This document shows, one piece after another, positions 1 to 10,949 of a stretch of 64,000 nucleotides of DNA. Each line of letters opens with the position of its first letter. Within the stretch, counting starts at the first letter, position 1. Made by a program: the position numbers and the translations under genes. The DNA is from Stomoxys calcitrans. Its lineage: Eukaryota; Arthropoda; Insecta; Diptera; Muscidae. Below the pieces are notes generated by a model. The model saw only the letters and a program-made list of their open reading frames with translations, had not been told where the DNA came from and searched no databases. The stretch lies in assembly GCF_963082655.1 (NCBI RefSeq), contig NC_081554.1, positions 65,314,602 to 65,378,601 of the forward strand. Reading direction: 5' to 3'.

Positions 1-326
1 ACGCTACGAAAGCTTGGATTGAATGCTTATCATCCACAGTATATAGAAAAATTATTAAAGTACATCATTGCTTAATTCACTTCACAAGAATATAACCACA
101 AACCATCACCACCATCAAGCAACTATAGCAACGTCAATCTTTTCCTTCTCGTCATCATCAATGCTTAACAGAGTGGAAAAAAAACCGAAAAACCATAAGA
201 AGAAACCTAACAACAACAACATAAATTAAAAGAATTGCGGTCGAACACATCAACTCAATTGAAAAATAAAGGAAAACCAGTAACAAAATGAAATGTCAAT
301 GGTCGTAAGTCATATTTTTATTTAAA
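1..326. other. Unassigned AT-rich sequence
   Basis: I see no long reading frame, RNA gene or repeat match to the rest of the window here. It contains short A-rich and CAN-type trinucleotide runs only. Confidence 0.5.
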
Positions 327-1985
327 ACTAGCTGACCCGGGCCCTCTCCGCTGCGCCTTCTTTAACTTTATATGGAACAAAAGTTTCCTTGGAATATTTA
401 TTAACTTTGAGTTTAACAATATAAGTGCCTTTATATGAATCCCATATAATCTCTATTGGTCTACGAATTTAAGTTTGGATGTAGGGTGTACTCCATTCTT
501 AAAATACTTCATTTCAGCCCGATATTCTCATGATATCTGATTTAGTGGTGTTTTCGGGGGAGAGATGGTCCCCCAGATACTTGGCCCCGAAAAAATATCA
601 ACATGGTCCTACATTTGGATATCAAATTCGTATTATATTCCCAAATACCTTTATTGGAGCCCCATATTGCGATGGTCACTAAAAAATTCCTGTTTGTGGG
701 GTATTTTGGGAAAGGGGTAGACCCCAGAAAATTGGCCCCGAAAATGGGTATCAATTCTTGCTCTACCCGCCAATACCTTTCATTTATATATGCCCGATTT
801 AGGGGTGTTTTGGGGATTGGGGTAGTCCCCCAAACACTAAGCCCTGAAAATATATCAGCAACGTGCTCTATTATCATATATCTATATATCATTTATTTGA
901 ACCCCATATTGCCACTGGCCTCAAAATTGGATATCAAATTCGTTTTCTAATCTCATTTAAACTCCCTATTGCAAAAGTCAGCAAATATGTCCGGTTTGGG
1001 GTATTGACCCTAAAAACTATGAATATTTCGTTCCACTCTCTTTAGGACCCAAATTGTCTTGGTGAGCAAATACGTCCTACTTGGGGTTGTTATGGTGGTG
1101 GGACGTCCGCTAGACAGTTGGCCCATAATGTTGATATCAGATACGTGGTCTACTCCCACATACCTTTAATTTGAGCCCCATATTTCCATAGTCGGCTAAC
1201 ATGATCGGCCTGGGGGGTGTTTTGGGGGATGGGCGGCCACTCAGTTAGTTGGCCTTGAAAATATATATCGGATTCGTGTTCCACTCTAAAAACCCTCTTA
1301 TTTGAGCCTCATATTGCAATAGTCAGAAAATACTTACTATTTGGGTGGTGTTGTGAGGGTAGCGTTGCCCCATAGACATATTGAAATCAAAGTCGTACTT
1401 TACTCCCGAAGACCTTTCATTTGAGCCCCATATTGCTATGGTCGTAAATTTGTCCCCTTGCAGGACAAATTTGGATATCAGATTCGTATTCTAAATTCAA
1501 ATACCTTTTATTAAGCCCCATATTCCTATGGTCAGTAAATAAGTCCTGTTTGGGGAGTGTTTTGGGAAAGGCGTGGACCCCCAGAAACGTGGTGCCACAG
1601 TTGGATATTAGATTCGTATTCTAATCGCAAATACCTTTCATTTGAGTCCCATATTGCCATGGTCGGTAAATATGTCCGATTTAGGGTTGTTTTGGGGCTT
1701 GGGGTGGTCCCCCTAACACTTGGTCCGACAATTGGATATCAGATACGTTTTCTTATCCTAAATACCTTTCATTGAGTCCCATATTGTAGTGATTGGTCTA
1801 AATATATGTTTGGTAGGTTTTAGGGTGGGGCAGCCCCCCTAGGTACCCTACCCGAAATTTGTATACCAAATTTTTATTTTTGGGGTACTATATAAGAACA
1901 CACAAAATTTCGCTTAAATCGCACAACCCATGAGATCTGGCGTTTCTGAAAATTAGGGTAAGAGGGAGGGGTATTTCTCACCCCT
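327..1985. repeat. Family C tandem array, copy 1
   Basis: This is an array of diverged units, each containing a phrase like ATTTGAGCCCCATATTGC, then a GT-rich phrase (GTCCGATTTGGGG, TTTTGGGG), then GGATATCAGATTCGTATTC. It opens with CTAGCTGACCCGGGCCC followed by a CGCTGCGCC stretch and closes with a GATCTGGCGTTTCTGAAAAT phrase. The same order of head, units and closing phrase recurs at 10950-12340, and diverged or partial versions lie at 34920-36610 and 38252-38400. No stable coding frame was found. The class is unknown; the CTGACCCGGGCC head resembles dispersed insect repeats I recall but cannot name with confidence. Confidence 0.75.
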
Positions 1986-2032
1986 AGATTGACTGTTGTA
2001 CATTGATATTATTCGGATCATTACCTTGTTGC

Positions 2033-2338
2033 AGCAAAGGTTCGCACCCGTCTGAGCGTGGCGAAAACAAAACCGTCCGAGCATTGCAAGCTCACACTGC
2101 ACGGAAGCTGGACATTGAAAAGTTGGGAACCCAACATATGACAAAGGGATACCCCACTCGACTGACCCAACTGCTTGATAAAAGCACTTCTTGTCCCGAC
2201 GATAAAACGGCGTAGCGGCAAACCATTGCCCACTGCTTGGAAAATGTCGCGAAATCCGAGTCCCTTTCAACAACAAATTTGTACTTTGGGTCGTTGAAAT
2301 TCAAAATAAATTGTTTCAGGAAAATTAACAAATTTTGA
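2033..2338 (+). pseudogene. Non-LTR retrotransposon ORF2 linker remnant
   Basis: One frame reads through a segment with RKLDIEKLGTQ and YPTRLTQLLDKS, an in-frame TAG at 2213-2215, then RQTIAHCLENVAKS in the same frame. From memory this pattern (KLDIEKL, then a YATRLTQLL-like motif, then HCLEN) is the stretch between endonuclease and reverse transcriptase in LINE ORF2 proteins of the RTE/CR1/jockey kind. No RT or endonuclease motif is attached. The continued frame beyond the stop supports a decayed coding sequence. Clade not assigned. Confidence 0.5.
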
Positions 2339-2539
2339 CCTTGTTTTTTCGACAAAAGTTGTTGTTTTTCATTTACATTTTTATCTGTGTGTGTATTCGT
2401 TAAGAGTGCAGAAAAAAACTATGTATTTTGAGGAGCCAAATAATGATACACAGCTTAAAATTTTAGAAAAAAGGGCGTAAGTTCTAATATTGAACTGAAA
2501 GAAGTGTTAAGGGATCTCTTCCAAATTTCGTAAACTCTG

Positions 2540-2990
2540 GGTAAGAAATGTGCCTTTTATGCCTTACAAATGCACCTGTCTTCAATCGGAAAATGGGGCT
2601 ATATGGCAGCTGCATACAAATATGTTCAGATCTGATAAGGGGTGTATGCAACTTACGGTAACTTCGAAAATGGGTAGCAAAAGCGTATTTCTAGGAACAA
2701 ACCCTTTAATAGGGAGATCGATTAATCCAAACTCAGCACAATTGTTCATTGAAATTGGGACTAAAGTTCATACGACTCTTATGAACTCAAGATTTCTTAT
2801 CGGGAGATCAGTATAAATGGTGCTATATCAAGCTATAGTTTTGAACTTTAGGCAAAAGAGTGATTTCATCAAATGACGATCTAGAATTTATACTTTGCAT
2901 GTTTGAAAATGTATAATTTAATGTGCTGCAAATGGAATAGAAAAATAGCAAACTCCTTGGTGGTGTGTATAGAAACATATACAGCAATTT
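2540..2990 (+). repeat. Degenerate family A fragment
   Basis: Weak but ordered matches to family A internal repeats are visible: GGGGCTATATGGCAGCTGC, a CAAATATGTTCAGATCTGAT segment, a GGGAGATCGATTAATC segment and a distal GCTGCAAATGGAATAGA phrase that resembles the GCAAACGGAATGAC phrase near the non-hairpin end of better copies. Neither terminal hairpin nor clean end is present. Confidence 0.4.
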
Positions 2991-3184
2991 TGGCTTGTAG
3001 AAAATTTGGTAGGTATTACCCGGGTTTAGTAGAATTTTTCTTACATTTTGATAGGAAAGAATCTTGAGTGGCAACAGTGATAAGGACTGTAATTAAAAAA
3101 AATTATATTTAATTGTAAGGTAAGGACAAATCACCTTAAAGACGTTTGAATTTTGTTTTATTTCTTTATAATAAGGAAATCAGC

Positions 3185-5302
3185 CCAAGAAAAATCCTGG
3201 ATGACCGGGGAGATTCGCAATATTGGGAAAGAGGTCCACAGACTTTTTAACTGAGCACGTCATAAAAAAGCGAAAGTTTATAGGGATGTGTATTACACAC
3301 GGCTCAAGCAATGCAAAACAGATTACCAGAGCGGCAAAACGTGCCTTGTGGAAGCTTTTCTGCGAACAGGTCGATAGCGTTAATGACGCCGCCAAGAAAA
3401 AAGTTTCTCTCAAAAACCCATGTCCAAACTGGAACTTTAGTAGACGACATGGGAGTGAGAGCAGAGGCAACGGAGGACATGTTGAGGCTTTTGATGAAAA
3501 CCCATTGATGACGTTGATCGAAGGTTTATAATAAGGGAATTTATGGTGAAGGAATCCTTGAGGAGCTTCAAACCATTTAAGTCACTCGGACCTGATGGAA
3601 TATTTCCGGCGTTACTGCAGAAAGAGGCAGACTATCTGGCGCCTCGTATGGCTAAAATTTTCACTGCGTGCCTAGGACTTTTATATACTACGAAAGCCTG
3701 GCAGGAGGCAAGGGTGGTGTTTATACCTAAGCCCGGCAAGGCAGGCTATGCGACACCAAAGGCCTACAGACCCATAACCCTTATGCCATTTCTACTCAAA
3801 ACCATGGAACGTACTATGGACACCATGATAAAGAGTAGGACATCCAGGGAACTGCTCAAATACAAACAACATGCCTATGTCAATGGAAGGTCGGTGGAGA
3901 CTGCCTGCACGAGGTTGTCCATAATATAGAAGAATCCTTCGATGCCAAAACGCACATATTGGCGGTATGCATTGATATCGAGGGTGCTTTTAACAATCTG
4001 CGGGCCGACACACTAATCCATTCCTTAGACCAGTACCGGTTGGACCCGGTCCTTAGAGACTGGATAAACCATATGCTAAGGAACAGGTGGATAAATTTTG
4101 TGTCCCAAGGCATAAATATGAGGGAGAAAGTGGCACAGGGCACGCCACAGGCGGGCATTTCATCGCCACTCCTATGGGTGACCACCATAAATGACCGATT
4201 ACGGATGCTAACTGAGGAGGGATTTGAACCCGTTTGCTACGCAGATGATGTTATAATACTTCTCAGGGGTAAGGATCCGAACGAGCTATGCAGAAGGGCC
4301 GAAAGAGTCTTGCATATGTCATATGACTGAGCTGGACCCAGAGATCTCAATGTTAAGCCAGTGAATACTGAAATATGCCAGTTTACGAGAAAGGCGAACG
4401 CGCCACGTTTCCTCAATAAGACGATTTCGATATCTGACAAGGTCAAATACTTGGTGTGATCTTAGACAGGAAACTGAAGTGGAAGTGTCACATTCAGGAG
4501 CGTACTGAGAAGGCTCACAGATATTGGGCACTATGTAGACGGGCCGTAGGCTCAAAATGGGGCCTGAATCCGAGGATAGTCCACTGGTTCTTTTTGATTG
4601 GACCAGTAATTACCTACGCCTCAGTAGTTTGGTGGACTGCTATGGAGAAAAAGTGCAATATAAGAACCATACAACAGGTTCAGAGACCATGTTGTCTTGG
4701 CATAGGCGGAGCGATGAGGACCACGCCCACTAGGGCACTGGAGACTATTCTAGATATCCGACCCATTGACATACAAATTAAGTGTGAGGCAGCCACTGCG
4801 GCTATGAGACTTAAGGTGATGGGAGAATGGAGAAAAAGTGCAATATAAGGACCATACAACAGGTTCAGAGACCATGTTGTCTTGGCATGGGCGGAGCGAT
4901 GAGGACCACGGCCACTAGGGCACTGGAGACTATTCTAGATATCCGACCCATTGACATACAAATTAAGTGTGAGGCAGCCACTGCGGCTAAGTCTTAAGAT
5001 GATGGGAGAATGGATTAAGGATAGAAGCAGCTCATACTATCGCGGAATAATCGAGGCGACGATAGGTAACCTGAAAGGAAGGGAAGAGGTTTCCGATCGG
5101 ATACCTGAGATGAATCTCGAATGCGAGGCACTGCTGCCACAGGCACAGTCTTGGATTGACGGAAGATCGTGTTACACGGATAGATCAAAGCTAGAGGACA
5201 TGGAGGGCCTGGGGGTTTACATTGAGAACCCAGGGACAGAAATCTGTTTTCGACTGCCTGACCATAATACGGTCATGCAGGCGGAGATCCTGGCGATAAC
5301 CT
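3185..5302 (+). mobile_element. LOA-like non-LTR retrotransposon, ORF2 remnant (RT to RNase H)
   Basis: A 5'- and 3'-truncated LINE copy. In order: the endonuclease-RT linker (about 3190-3510, with TLVDDMGVR), RT fingers (3543-3920, with SLGPDG, VVFIPKPGKAGY and YRPITLMPF), RT palm (3959-4330, with IDIEGAFNN, VAQGTPQAGISSPLLW and an intact YADD at 4238-4249), thumb and connector (4456-4850, TTPTRALETILDIRPID) and the start of RNase H (5165-5302, SCYTDRSKLED). Several frameshifts and stops break the frame. RNase H after RT and the overall motif spelling fit the LOA clade (LOA, Bilbo, TRIM), by recall. Other copies of the same family lie at 16.9-18.8, 38.6, 40.1, 48-50.3, 54.9 and 56.4 kb. Confidence 0.85.
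4645..5014 (+). repeat. 185-bp tandem duplication inside the LOA-like copy
   Basis: The segment starting GAGAAAAAGTGCAATATAAG at 4645 starts again at 4830 and runs through the same TTPTRALETILDIRP coding stretch to GGGAGAATGG. The two copies differ by only a few bases. The normal single-copy order is seen in the paralogues at 48.4 and 56.9 kb, so the duplication is private to this copy. Confidence 0.85.
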
Positions 5303-5504
5303 AATTATTTATTATATATATTATTTCTTTTTATTTTGTGTTTAAGAACAAATCGATTTTTGCGTTAGATTATATTTTTCTTAATCGTAAATTGCCGATT
5401 GTTTAAATTAAATTTTAATGTACGATAAAGAAAAAATATAATCAAGCGCAAAAATCCCCTTGTTCTCAACACATTGTTCTCAAACCCAAAAATTTAAATT
5501 GAAA
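5303..5504. other. AT-rich spacer
   Basis: AT-rich sequence between the LOA-like copy and the Penelope-like remnant. It contains TTAATCGTAAATTGCCGATT and other A/T runs. It may belong to either flanking element; I cannot tell. Confidence 0.35.
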
Positions 5505-5822
5505 AAATGGAAAAATCCAACGTTATCTACAAAATTAACTGCACGGGAAATGAAACTGATAGCTGCCATTAAAGATATCTAAGAACAATGAAAAACAAAT
5601 TTAAAACAAGGTTAGCGGGACACTGTGCGGAGAGAAAACACACACCTAACTTGGATAATGCAGAGATATTGCAAAGAAAGGACAACTCTAGCCAGCGTTT
5701 TACATTAGAAATATTTCACATCATAAATGTACCGCAAGAAAAGAGAATAAACTTTAAGACTGATGTAGAGAACTGTGCGTCTAGCTATAGGTATATCATA
5801 AATAAGAGAAAAATTACTTTTT
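5505..5822 (+). pseudogene. Penelope-like element GIY-YIG endonuclease remnant
   Basis: The frame opens with EKSNVIYKINC, then a frameshift/stop, then YLRTMKNKFKTRLAGH, and continues through DNAEIL, FTLEIFHIINVPQEKRINFK and ASSYRYI. VIYKI-C followed by a Y-x-G-x-T-K-x-K-x-x-R-x-x-x-H block is the GIY-YIG nuclease signature at the C-terminus of Penelope-like retroelements. Here the expected YIG/YVG reads YLR and the two halves are in different frames, so it is inactive. No RT domain remains upstream. Confidence 0.75.
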
Positions 5823-5849
5823 AGTTCAATATAAAATGCTGTATTTGTA

Positions 5850-6340
5850 AGACGAGTCAGATGGTCACAAGGAGGGGGCTGTGACCATTCCAGAACTATG
5901 TGGCCTAATCTAGACTTGAAGAGGTCTATTGTTTTGCTGTCATTGGCTAGAACAGACGTCTCAGTCATTGTGTCCGTCATAACAGGTCCCTATCTAATCG
6001 GAAATCATGATGACAGACTGAAGGTTGCCAGCAACGACTTTTAGCAGAAGCTGTGAGGACCTCGAAGAAGAAGAGACTATAGAACACCTTCCGTGTGTGT
6101 GTCCCGCACTATAGCAGTTAGAAGGAGTTCCACTTTAGATTCTCATTTCTTTGAGAACCTGTCCGATTTAGTGGATGTGAACATTCACAAGTTATTGGGC
6201 TTTTTAAAGCGATCTGGATGGTTCAACGGTAGGAACTAGAAGGCATCATCCTTCTTCTGTTCCTGTGGGATCTCAATGGACGAAAACGTCTAAGTGAGCC
6301 TGATAGCAGACTGCCACTTAAACCTAACCTAATCTAACCT
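5850..6340 (+). mobile_element. LINE-3 3' end with zinc-knuckle remnant, copy 1
   Basis: Decayed C-terminus of a LINE ORF2: SCEDLEEEETIEHL followed by CVCPAL, then NIHKLLGFLKRSGWF. The C-x2-C...H...C arrangement plus CPAL is the post-RNase-H zinc-finger region of RNase-H-bearing LINEs. The first cysteine codon region (near 6041) is disrupted by what looks like a one-base insertion. The copy ends in a CCTAACCTAATCTAACCTAA tail near 6324-6342. Clade not assigned. Confidence 0.65.
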
Positions 6341-6344
6341 AAGA

Positions 6345-7375
6345 CCAGTCAGGGACTGGATGGGGGTCTACTCTGATGCACTCAATATCAGTATGTCTGA
6401 GACTACCGGACGAGTGTACGGTCTTTTAGGCAGTAGTCCGTGTCATTGCAGTGGCCGCAAGAGAAATTCTGGTAAGGGGCTTACCGCCCTCGAAACTCAG
6501 AATTTATGTGGACAATATGGCGGCGTTCAAGGCCTTGGGGTGGAGGATGGTAAGGTCGACATGAGTGACGGATTGTTTGGAATCCCTGGATAGGCTCCAG
6601 GCCCACGATGTGACGCTGACATGGGTTCCTGAGCATGAGGGGATTCCAGGAAATGAGAGGGCGGACGAGTGCGCAAGGAGGCGTTCGTCTGCGCCGGGCG
6701 GACCAGTCATCGGTCTTGCCCATGTTCCATTTGTCGAGCTACTGAACACAGTAGAGGGGATGGCCAGGGCGGCGTCGGTGGCGAGGTGGGACTCGGTAGA
6801 TGGTTGCCGGACTGCAAAGGCGATATGACAAGTCGTCGACCAGTGGAGGACGAGGGAGTTGCTTGCGTTTGACAAGAGGTCGATGAGTACCTTGACAGGG
6901 GTCATGACCGGACTCAGTCCCATAGGCGGCATGGCGGCGTACATGGGTATACCGCACAACGACTTCTGTAGGAGTTGCCTCCATGGGAAGGCAGACTATT
7001 GAGCACTTGCTGTGTTCTTGTCCGGGTAGAGACATAGGCTTTCCTTTCTGGAGAGCCGATTCTTATGTGATCTGGGTGAACTTGCGAACGTACCTCTGGT
7101 ATGTCTCCTGAGGTTTGTTGAGGGAATAGGATGGTTCCGACGGGGTTGCCATAAACTCCGGCGTAGGTAGATCCGTGCTTGCGTAGGGTGGGTCGTTTCT
7201 TCACCCCCCGCTCGGGTTCTTCACTACTCCCGTCTTTTCTTTTATTAGTGTATAACTTCACTCCGTGGTCTCACATTTCCTCTCTCTCTCTCTCTTGGGT
7301 ACCATAATGAGCCAAACTTGCTCTGAGTGAACTCACCATTGGTGGGCAACCCATTCAAACTAACCTAACCTAACC
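6345..7375 (+). mobile_element. LINE-3 RNase H domain and 3' end, copy 2
   Basis: Frameshifted RNase H: GVYSDALNIS near 6362, a LRIYVDNMAAFKALG stretch near 6495-6540, then VTLTWVPEHEGIPGNERADE (6610-6669), the classic final RNase H motif. Downstream come IPHNDFCRSCLHGKADY near 6950, a broken CPAL region and LRFVEGIGWF near 7110-7130, matching the C-terminus of copy 1. The 3' untranslated part carries a CT microsatellite and ends TAACCTAACCTAACC at about 7360-7375. The copy starts directly after the tail of copy 1. Confidence 0.75.
7280..7295. repeat. (CT)n microsatellite
   Basis: An uninterrupted CT dinucleotide run of about 16 bases in the 3' untranslated region of the LINE-3 copy. Confidence 0.9.
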
Positions 7376-7607
7376 TTGTAAGACGCTTGATGATTGTAAC
7401 TGTGTAAGCTTTTGTTTATGTGAAATATGTGTGAATTTGTGTTTAGTTAATTTATATCCTTTATTGTCAACTGAAGAAAGGCGAAATATTGTTAAAGTAA
7501 ATAAATAAAAAAAAAAAACAATATTTACTTCGAGCTTAATTATTCATCAAAAAGTTACCAATAAAATGTCGAAAAAAACTAATTAATATGAAAATTTGTT
7601 ATCTTTT
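7376..7607. other. AT-rich spacer ending in an A-rich tract
   Basis: Contains AACTGAAGAAAGGCGAAATA shortly before an AAATAAATAAAAAAAAAA tract (about 7498-7518). That combination could be the 3' tail of another retroelement, but no coding sequence supports it. Confidence 0.35.
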
Positions 7608-8395
7608 TTTTATACCCTCCAGCATACACCAATTTCGTCATTCCGTTTGTAACACCTTGAAATATGAGACTAAGACCACATAGAGTATATATATTCATTT
7701 TAAGTCGATCTAGCCAGTTCCGTCCGTCTGTCCGTCCGTCCGTCTGTCGAAAGCACGCTAGCTTTCAAAGGGTTTAGCTAGGTGCTTGAAATGTTGCACA
7801 AATAATTCTAATTAGTGTAGGTCGGTTGGGATTGTAAATGGCCCACATCGGTCCATGTTTTGATATAGCTGCCATATAAACCGATCTTGGGTCTTGATTT
7901 TTTTGAGCTTCCAGAGGGCGCAATTCTTATCCGATATTTGGCATGAAGTGTTTCTTTATGACTTCTAACAACCGTGTCAAGTATGGTCTAAATTAGTCCA
8001 TATCCTGATATAGCCGCCATATTGTTTATATATGAACAATAATCTCCCGATTAGATTTCTTGAGACTCTGGAGGGCGCAATTCCTACCCGATTTGGCTAA
8101 AATTGTGCACGGCGTGTTTCGTTATGACTTCCAACAACTGTGCTAAGTATGGTCTACATAGGTATATAACCTGATATAGCTGCCATATAAACCGATCTCC
8201 CAGTTTGTCTTTTGAGCCTCTAGATGGCACATTTATTACTCGATTTGCCTAAAATTTTGGAGGTGGTGTTTTTCTATGACTGGTGTGATTTTATTTGAAA
8301 AAGTCATTCAAAGAACTTGACAAATACCATCCATGGTAGAGGGTATATAAAATTCGGCCCGACCGAACTTAGCACGCTTTTACTTGTTTTTACGT
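7608..8395 (-). repeat. Family A1 hairpin-ended element, complete copy
   Basis: Read on the minus strand it starts AACAAGTAAAAGCGTGCTAA, followed by the hairpin TTCGGTCGGGCCGAA-type palindrome and TATACCCTCTACCATGGATG, and ends near 7608 with a GGAGGGTATAAAAA terminus. Between lie diverged internal units (GATATAGCTGCCATATAAACC, GAGGGCGCAATT, CCAACAACTGTG) of about 160 bp and a GACGGACGGACGGAC run with GTCGATC just upstream. The subterminal inverted repeats (TATACCCTC near each end) and the single terminal palindrome argue for a Helentron/DINE-1-like non-autonomous element. No coding capacity. Confidence 0.75.
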
Positions 8396-8435
8396 AGTAA
8401 CACAATTGAGGAAAAATTTTATATATTTACCGTTT

Positions 8436-8985
8436 GTTTCTCTTTCGAGATGAGCTTAAATGATCGGAGATTTTCTTTTTGCAAATGCAAATGGAAAGCC
8501 AGAGGTCGAAACACACACCAACCACTATAGGACGGGTTTCATCTTTGGTTAGAAGACTTTTCAACCATATTAGGTGTGATGGCTTCAAGGGCCGAGCGTT
8601 GGTATGTTGTTTTTGCATCGTATTTATTGCAAAGACGCCTCTATGATGCAAATATCACAATAACCACGCTCGACAACCCTGTCTTTAAGCTGTACTTTTC
8701 CCAATGCATGTGTTTTAGTGTAATGACAGACTTTTTTGCTGCGACATTTAGACTACTTTCATGGTGCACATGATTCTGTGTATCTGTTGGAAGTAGTATT
8801 GATGGCTTCGAACGCTAGACAATGGCAACGGCTCTCATTGTTGCTCCGTGCGCCCAGGTTCGAATCCCGGCCGGGCTCTGCCGAATTTTTTCATGTTCAA
8901 GTTTATTGATTTTCTTTTAGCAAGTTCGCCTCGAAAGAGAAATAAACAAAAAAAATTTGAAATTTAATGATCTCCCCCTTTAGCC
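8436..8985 (+). repeat. SINE-2 composite repeat with tRNA-like module
   Basis: Begins GTTTCTCTTTCGAGATGAGC, runs through a unique body shared with 41675-42250 (antisense) and includes a tRNA-like module at about 8805-8875 with a clear B box (GGTTCGAATCC). Its distal tail carries CTCGAAAGAGAAATAAAC, an inverted copy of the head. The second copy shares the body but has the tail in the other orientation. Probably a tRNA-derived SINE or a SINE captured by another element. Confidence 0.6.
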
Positions 8986-9169
8986 TAGTACTGATTTCGA
9001 TTGTGCGGAAAATGTTGGGGAATCTCACAATGTTTCCAACAGTCTTGAAAATTTGTTTAATTGTAATTCAACTTTTTTATGTGGCGTGTAAAGCGTTGCA
9101 TTAGTAGAAGACAGTTGTATGTTGACATCATACGATGAAGGTTGATCATGAAGATTGAGTATTGAACAG

Positions 9170-9722
9170 TGGATTTTTGAAGCGCCGTCCACCAAGCCAC
9201 AGACCATATAGCATTATGGATCTGACAACTGCAGTATATACTCAGTACATGACACGCGGTTTAAGCCCCCAACTTCTGCCTATCACTTTCTAGCAGGTGT
9301 ATAGAGAAAAAGTTGCCTTTCTTTCCCTTTCCAAAATGTTGGAGATATAGTTCGATTTCCTGCCCCACAAAACACCCAGGTAGTGTGTGCTTTCATTAAA
9401 TAAAACCTTTTCTCCTCCCAGGCTTAGACAACTTGTGTCTCCTGATGAAAAGAACTACTTGTGTCTTGCATGGATTTACGCCTAGACCACTTTCGGTAGC
9501 CCACTTCGCTGTTGCCCGTAGAGCTTCCTGAAGTATATATCTTGGAGAGCTTGAAAACTTTCCCCTAACCGCAAAAGCTACGTCATATGCATACGCGACT
9601 ACTTTTACATCTGTTTCTTCCAGAGACAAAAATATATTGTTAATGGCTATATTCCATAGTAGAAGAGACAGTACACCTCCTTGAAGTGTTCCTCCGCTGA
9701 CCCATCTTTTAACTTTTTAATA
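9170..9722 (-). pseudogene. LINE-2 reverse transcriptase, inverted 5' segment
   Basis: Read on the minus strand from 9722 downward: GGTLQGGVLSLLLWNIAINN, then KVVAYAYDVAFAV, then ATESGLGVNPCKTQVVLF, then WWTALQK near 9190. These are RT palm and thumb motifs in correct order. The catalytic YADD reads YAYD, so one metal-binding aspartate is lost. The next part of the same protein lies on the opposite strand just to the right, beginning about 9735. Confidence 0.75.
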
Positions 9723-9734
9723 AACTTTCTTATG

Positions 9735-10115
9735 ATGGTGTTGGCGATGGAGAAAGTAAAGTATATTGTGGTGGTGCTGATATCGGGGGCGACAAGGTGT
9801 GATCCAAGAGCAGCACTTAATGCGATACTTAATCTGAGACCTTTCTACTTGTACAAGTAGGGCTTTGCGTTGAGTACAGTATTCTGACTGAGAGAGTGAG
9901 GAACTCGCGCTTTTCGGATTTCGGGCATTCGTTTGTTCTGCCGTAGGCCGATAGACTTGGACGACTACATGGCATTGGCATTGTCGGATTGATCTTTCTT
10001 AGATGGCGACTTGGAGTTTGTCTTCTCAGAGAGGTAGCTTTGGGCTTCTCTGGTCCCTCTATATACACGGATTGGTCCAAGTTGAATGAGAGCACTGGAG
10101 CAGAGGTTTTTTTTT
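9735..10115 (+). pseudogene. LINE-2 RT C-terminus and RNase H start
   Basis: Plus strand: VLISGATRCDPRAALNAILN near 9776-9835, the RT-RNase H connector, followed after frameshifts by LSDRSFLDGDLEF-like and SIYTDWSKLNESTGAEVF (near 10060-10110), the first RNase H motif. It continues the protein of the antisense segment at 9170-9722, so together they form one LINE copy with an inverted 5' part. The end is a T-rich run (10108-10119) rather than a 3' tail. Confidence 0.7.
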
Positions 10116-10119
10116 TTAA

Positions 10120-10868
10120 TTCCTAGGGATTAGAGAATCGCATAGACTTCTGGTCGGGTGAAGTGTCTCTCATATCCGTAATATTTTTACAATATTATTT
10201 TCTTTGATTGTAAAGTCTTTTTGCTGTTTAGCTAGCCTTTAAAAACTTTGTTGATCTTTAATACAATTTAACTAAATCTGGTGGTTGAAAGTTGGCGAGG
10301 GTAATTTAATCTATGATCTTTGCACATTGCTTCTGCTCCCACCACCACTATAGTTCTTTTTTTTTCTTCGTTGCTTTTATTGCTCTGGTTGGAAGTTTCT
10401 TTGGTTTAAGCATTTTGGTAATTTAATCTGAGTACCTATTTGGCGTGGTTAACACTTTGTTGTGGCAAATAAAGACAGGGAAGGGAATAATGATGGCGAT
10501 GTTTAAAAAGTTTTTTTTTTTTTGAAAAAACAAAAAAAAATTATAAACAACTTATGTTTTTTTCTATAGAAGTTTGCTAGAATACTTTGAATTGAAAATG
10601 GACAGAAACCGTCTATTTTTGTATAACAGACTAGCATTACTTGATGATAATATGGGCTGACGTAGTGGCTATCTCAAGTATCCCGTGGCATTCATTTGGC
10701 TTCAGCATTGATTTTGGGCCGTGATCAATATAAAATTTTAAGAACATTTATTGTTATGGATGTGAACCAAAATCCAACAATTGAATGTTATAACTAGGTG
10801 ATGCCCGTGGTGAAACATATAAAAAAAATTATCTTAAAAATCTAGGTTTTTTACGTTCATCCTGTTAA
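10120..10868. other. Unassigned sequence
   Basis: AT-rich, with T and A homopolymer runs (about 10508-10540). No supported reading frame, RNA or match to the repeat families in the window. Confidence 0.45.
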
Positions 10869-10871
10869 GAA

Positions 10872-10946
10872 AAATTTATGCTGAATTGCCCTTTGGGTTC
10901 TTTATTTTTTATTGATGTGTGTTTTTCCGTTGGCTACCTGTTGGGA
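10872..10946 (+). repeat. Left arm of a 3.1-kb-spaced inverted repeat
   Basis: AATTTATGCTGAATTGCCCT and the following bases through CCGTTGGCTACCTGTTGGG match the reverse complement of 14021-14092 with few differences. The two arms face each other and bracket the family C and family A material between them. Confidence 0.75.
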
Positions 10947-10949
10947 ATG

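Noticed and set aside
3880..4188. Antisense frame of about 100 codons in the LOA-like RT
   Set aside because: It mirrors the sense RT motifs and has no motif of its own.
8805..8875. tRNA gene in SINE-2
   Set aside because: Good B box but no complete cloverleaf; shared with the antisense repeat copy at 41.8 kb.
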